Below, one piece after another: positions 62,356 to 64,000 of a DNA stretch of 64,000 nt. Numbering within the stretch: the first letter of the stretch is position 1; the number at the start of each line of letters is the position of its first letter. A program made the position numbers and the translations under genes. The notes below the pieces were generated by a model. That model saw nothing but the letters and a program-made list of their open reading frames with translations. It made no database searches and was not told the origin of the DNA. Source of the stretch: CAXXXW01 sp963665555 (GTDB taxonomy: Bacteria > Pseudomonadota > Alphaproteobacteria > Thalassobaculales > Thalassobaculaceae); NCBI GenBank assembly GCA_963665555.2, contig OY762308.1, positions 930,001 to 994,000 on the forward strand, given 5' to 3'.

Positions 62356-63052
62356 TCAAGATTCGCGACGCCGGCTGTATACGCCGCCGGGCGCCTCGCC
62401 GCCAAGCCCCGAATCCCGGCCCGCTCCGGGGCCGGGCGCGCCGCCGTCGCGCGCGGAGCCGTCGCGCGGGTCGATCCGCCCCTCGGCCAGCAGGCGGAGG
62501 ACGGCGGGGTAGAGCCGGTGCTCCGCCTCCAGCACGCGCGCCGCCAGCGTGTCCGGCGTGTCGGAGGACAGCACCGGAACCTCCGCCCGGCCCGCGACCG
62601 GGCCGGCGTCGAGTTCGGCCGTCACGAAATGGACGCTGCAACCGGAGACGCGAACCCCGGCCTCGATGGCGCGGCGGTGCGTGTCCAGCCCCGGGAAGGC
62701 CGGCAGCAGGCTGGGGTGGATGTTCAACATCCGCCCCTCCCAGGCCGCGACGAAGGCGGGGCCGAGGACGCGCATGAAACCGGCGAGGCAGACGAGCCGG
62801 CACCCGCGCGCCCGCAAGTTCGCGGTCGATTTCGGCCTCGAAGGCGGCGCGGTCCGCGAACGCGCGGCGATCGACAGTGACCGCCGGCACGCCCGCCGCC
62901 TTGGCCCGGGCGAGCGCGCCGGCGCCGGGACGGTCCGAGACGACCAGCGCGATCCCGGCCGGATAGCCCGGATCGGCCGCGGCTTCGAGCAGGGCTTGCA
63001 GGTTGCTGCCCCGGCCGGAGGCCAGCACGCCGACGCGGACCCGCGCGCTCAC
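62356..63052 (-). pseudogene. purN: Phosphoribosylglycinamide formyltransferase PurN, single-base frameshift
   Basis: Purine synthesis enzyme that formylates GAR. The start GTG 63052 overlaps the purM stop (GTGA) and the first 78 residues read well (RVRVGVLASGRGSNLQALLE... FEAEIDREL). Then the frame breaks: the rest (RARGCRLVCLAGFMRVLG, NIHPSLLPAFPGLDTHRRA, the SVHFVTAELDAGPV segment) is in another frame ending 62356. One extra A in the pair 62816-62817 (plus strand; CTTGCGG for CTGCGG) explains it. Correcting gives 231 residues with all catalytic parts. Because purN is usually needed for growth without purine, a consensus error is the more likely reason, unless a PurT is elsewhere. C-terminal tail of about 35 residues is low complexity. 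Confidence 0.85.
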
Positions 63053-64000
63053 CGCGCCGCGTCCGGGGCGTTGTCGAAGACCGCGGCCGGGCCGCCCGGC
63101 GCGCGCCGCTCCAGCCGGCCGATGCGGAAGACCGTCTCGCCGGCCCCGGCCAGCGCCCCGGCGACCGCCCCGGCCCGGCCCGGCTCCACGGTCAGCGTCA
63201 TGCCGATCCCGCAATTGAACACGCGGAGCATCTCCCGCGCCGCGATCCCGCCGGTCCGGGCGAGCCAGCCGAACACGGGCGGCGCCGGCCAGGACGCGAG
63301 GTCGATCCGCGCCGCGAGGTCCGGCCCGAAGGCGCGGGGCGGGTTCTCGACCAGGCCGCCGCCCGTGATGTGCGCGGCGCCGGTGACGCCGCCCGCCGCC
63401 AGCGCCGCCCGGACCGCGCGCGCGTAGATGCGCGTCGGGCGAAGGAGCGCCTCGCCGAGGCTCGTCCCGTCCTCGAACGGGCAGGGCGCGTCCCAGGACA
63501 GGCCGGAATCCGCGACGACGCGCCGCGCCAGCGAGAACCCGTTGGAATGGAGGCCGGAGGAGGCGAGGCCGAGCACGACGTCGCCTTCCCGGGCGCGGCT
63601 CGCGTCGAGCAGCGCGCCCCGCTCCGCCGCGCCGACGGCGAAGCCCGCGAGGTCGTAGTCGCCGCGCGCGTACAGGCCCGGCATTTCCGCCGTCTCGCCG
63701 CCGAGCAGGGCGCAGCCGGCCTCGCGGCATCCCCGGGCGATCCCCGCGACGACCGCGCGCGCGTCCGCGACCGACAGTTCGCCGGCGGCGTAGTAGTCGA
63801 GGAAGAACAGGGGTTCGGCCCCTTGCGCCGCGAGGTCGTTGACGCACATCGCCACCAGGTCGATCCCGACCGTATCGTGGCGCCCGGTCTCGATGGCGAC
63901 GCGCAGCTTGGTGCCGACCCCGTCGGCCGCGGCGACCAGCACCGGGTCGCGGAAGCCGGCGGCGGCGAGGTCGAAGACGCCGCCGAAGCCGCCGATCGAC
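63049..64000 (-). CDS. purM: Phosphoribosylformylglycinamidine cyclo-ligase PurM (5' partial)
   Basis: Purine synthesis step that closes the imidazole ring of AIR using ATP. The gene runs off the window end: reading back from 64000 gives IGGFGGVFDLAAAGF before VLVAAADGVGTKLRVAI, standard PurM sequence, so some 30 residues are missing. Family blocks are the VNDLAAQGAEPLFFLDYYA strand, GGETAEMPGLYARGDYDLAGF and SSGLHSNGFSLAR. A GTG inside the frame at 63942 is not the start. Its stop overlaps the purN start, as expected for a purMN operon. Confidence 0.97.
   Translation of the reverse strand, partial: SIGGFGGVFDLAAAGFRDPVLVAAADGVGTKLRVAIETGRHDTVGIDLVAMCVNDLAAQGAEPLFFLDYYAAGELSVADARAVVAGIARGCREAGCALLGGETAEMPGLYARGDYDLAGFAVGAAERGALLDASRAREGDVVLGLASSGLHSNGFSLARRVVADSGLSWDAPCPFEDGTSLGEALLRPTRIYARAVRAALAAGGVTGAAHITGGGLVENPPRAFGPDLAARIDLASWPAPPVFGWLARTGGIAAREMLRVFNCGIGMTLTVEPGRAGAVAGALAGAGETVFRIGRLERRAPGGPAAVFDNAPDAAR

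Overview
The window is 64 kb of very GC-rich DNA, densely coding on both strands, with many ATGA/GTGA stop-start overlaps. Gene content points to an aerobic, heterotrophic alphaproteobacterium, probably Rhodospirillales-like. The main support is the SUF operon with SufT, an aa3-type cytochrome oxidase subunit IV gene next to ndk and purN-purM, a soluble NAD-dependent formate dehydrogenase, and a dense set of amidases, amidohydrolases, hydantoinases and acyl-CoA enzymes. The species cannot be named from the sequence alone. No rRNA, tRNA, CRISPR array, transposase or integrase was seen.

Layout. 1-5.4 kb: the SUF iron-sulfur operon (sufB partial, sufC, sufD, sufS, sufT, sufA-like), convergent with glnS. 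7.3-13.4 kb: a double-hotdog thioesterase, an MFS carrier, an amidase, an amidohydrolase, an EamA carrier and RidA. 13.4-18 kb: an accessory patch with a small secreted four-cysteine protein flanked by a direct duplication of the selO 3' end, selO itself, a frameshifted amidohydrolase, a JAB-peptidase gene and a broken small ORF. 18-28.3 kb: a one-directional oxidative catabolic run (GMC oxidoreductase, alpha/beta hydrolase, SMP-30 lactonase, two almost identical FMN alpha-hydroxy-acid dehydrogenases, M81 peptidase, orphan molybdenum hydroxylase large subunit). 28.2-36.4 kb: CoA chemistry (ADP-forming acyl-CoA ligase, CaiB-type racemase/transferase, AMP-forming ligase), a TauD dioxygenase, a coiled-coil membrane protein and a second MFS carrier. 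36.4-41 kb: a partial leucine-degradation group (isovaleryl-CoA dehydrogenase and methylcrotonyl-CoA carboxylase beta subunit) with tag, RidA and a DsbA-like isomerase between them. 41.2-46.9 kb: a probable small structured RNA, a nuclease-like gene coupled to an SDR, a SnoaL-like/amidase pair, a SAF-domain dehydrogenase and a PhyH dioxygenase. 46.9-52.2 kb: a formate dehydrogenase operon (fused FdsG-FdsB, FdsA, and a DUF364 protein). 52.5-60.8 kb: a cupin, hydantoinase A and B, LLM flavoenzyme, N-acyl-D-amino-acid deacylase and esterase. 60.9-64 kb: a two-TM protein, ndk, cytochrome oxidase subunit IV, and purN/purM (purM cut by the window end).

How it fits together. Most of the window looks like scavenging of amides, cyclic ureides/hydantoins, D-amino-acid derivatives, 2-hydroxy acids, lactones and branched-chain or fatty acyl-CoAs, with NADH supplied from formate. 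RidA proteins would remove reactive enamines made in this metabolism. Housekeeping genes (SUF, glnS, ndk, purMN) bracket the catabolic section.

Reliability. Three places (about 16827, 17967 and 62816) read as single-base indels that break otherwise well-preserved genes, all at short runs of one base. Assembly consensus error is at least as likely as real pseudogenization. Least certain are the promoter calls, the structured RNA at 41.25 kb and the functions of the small accessory genes.
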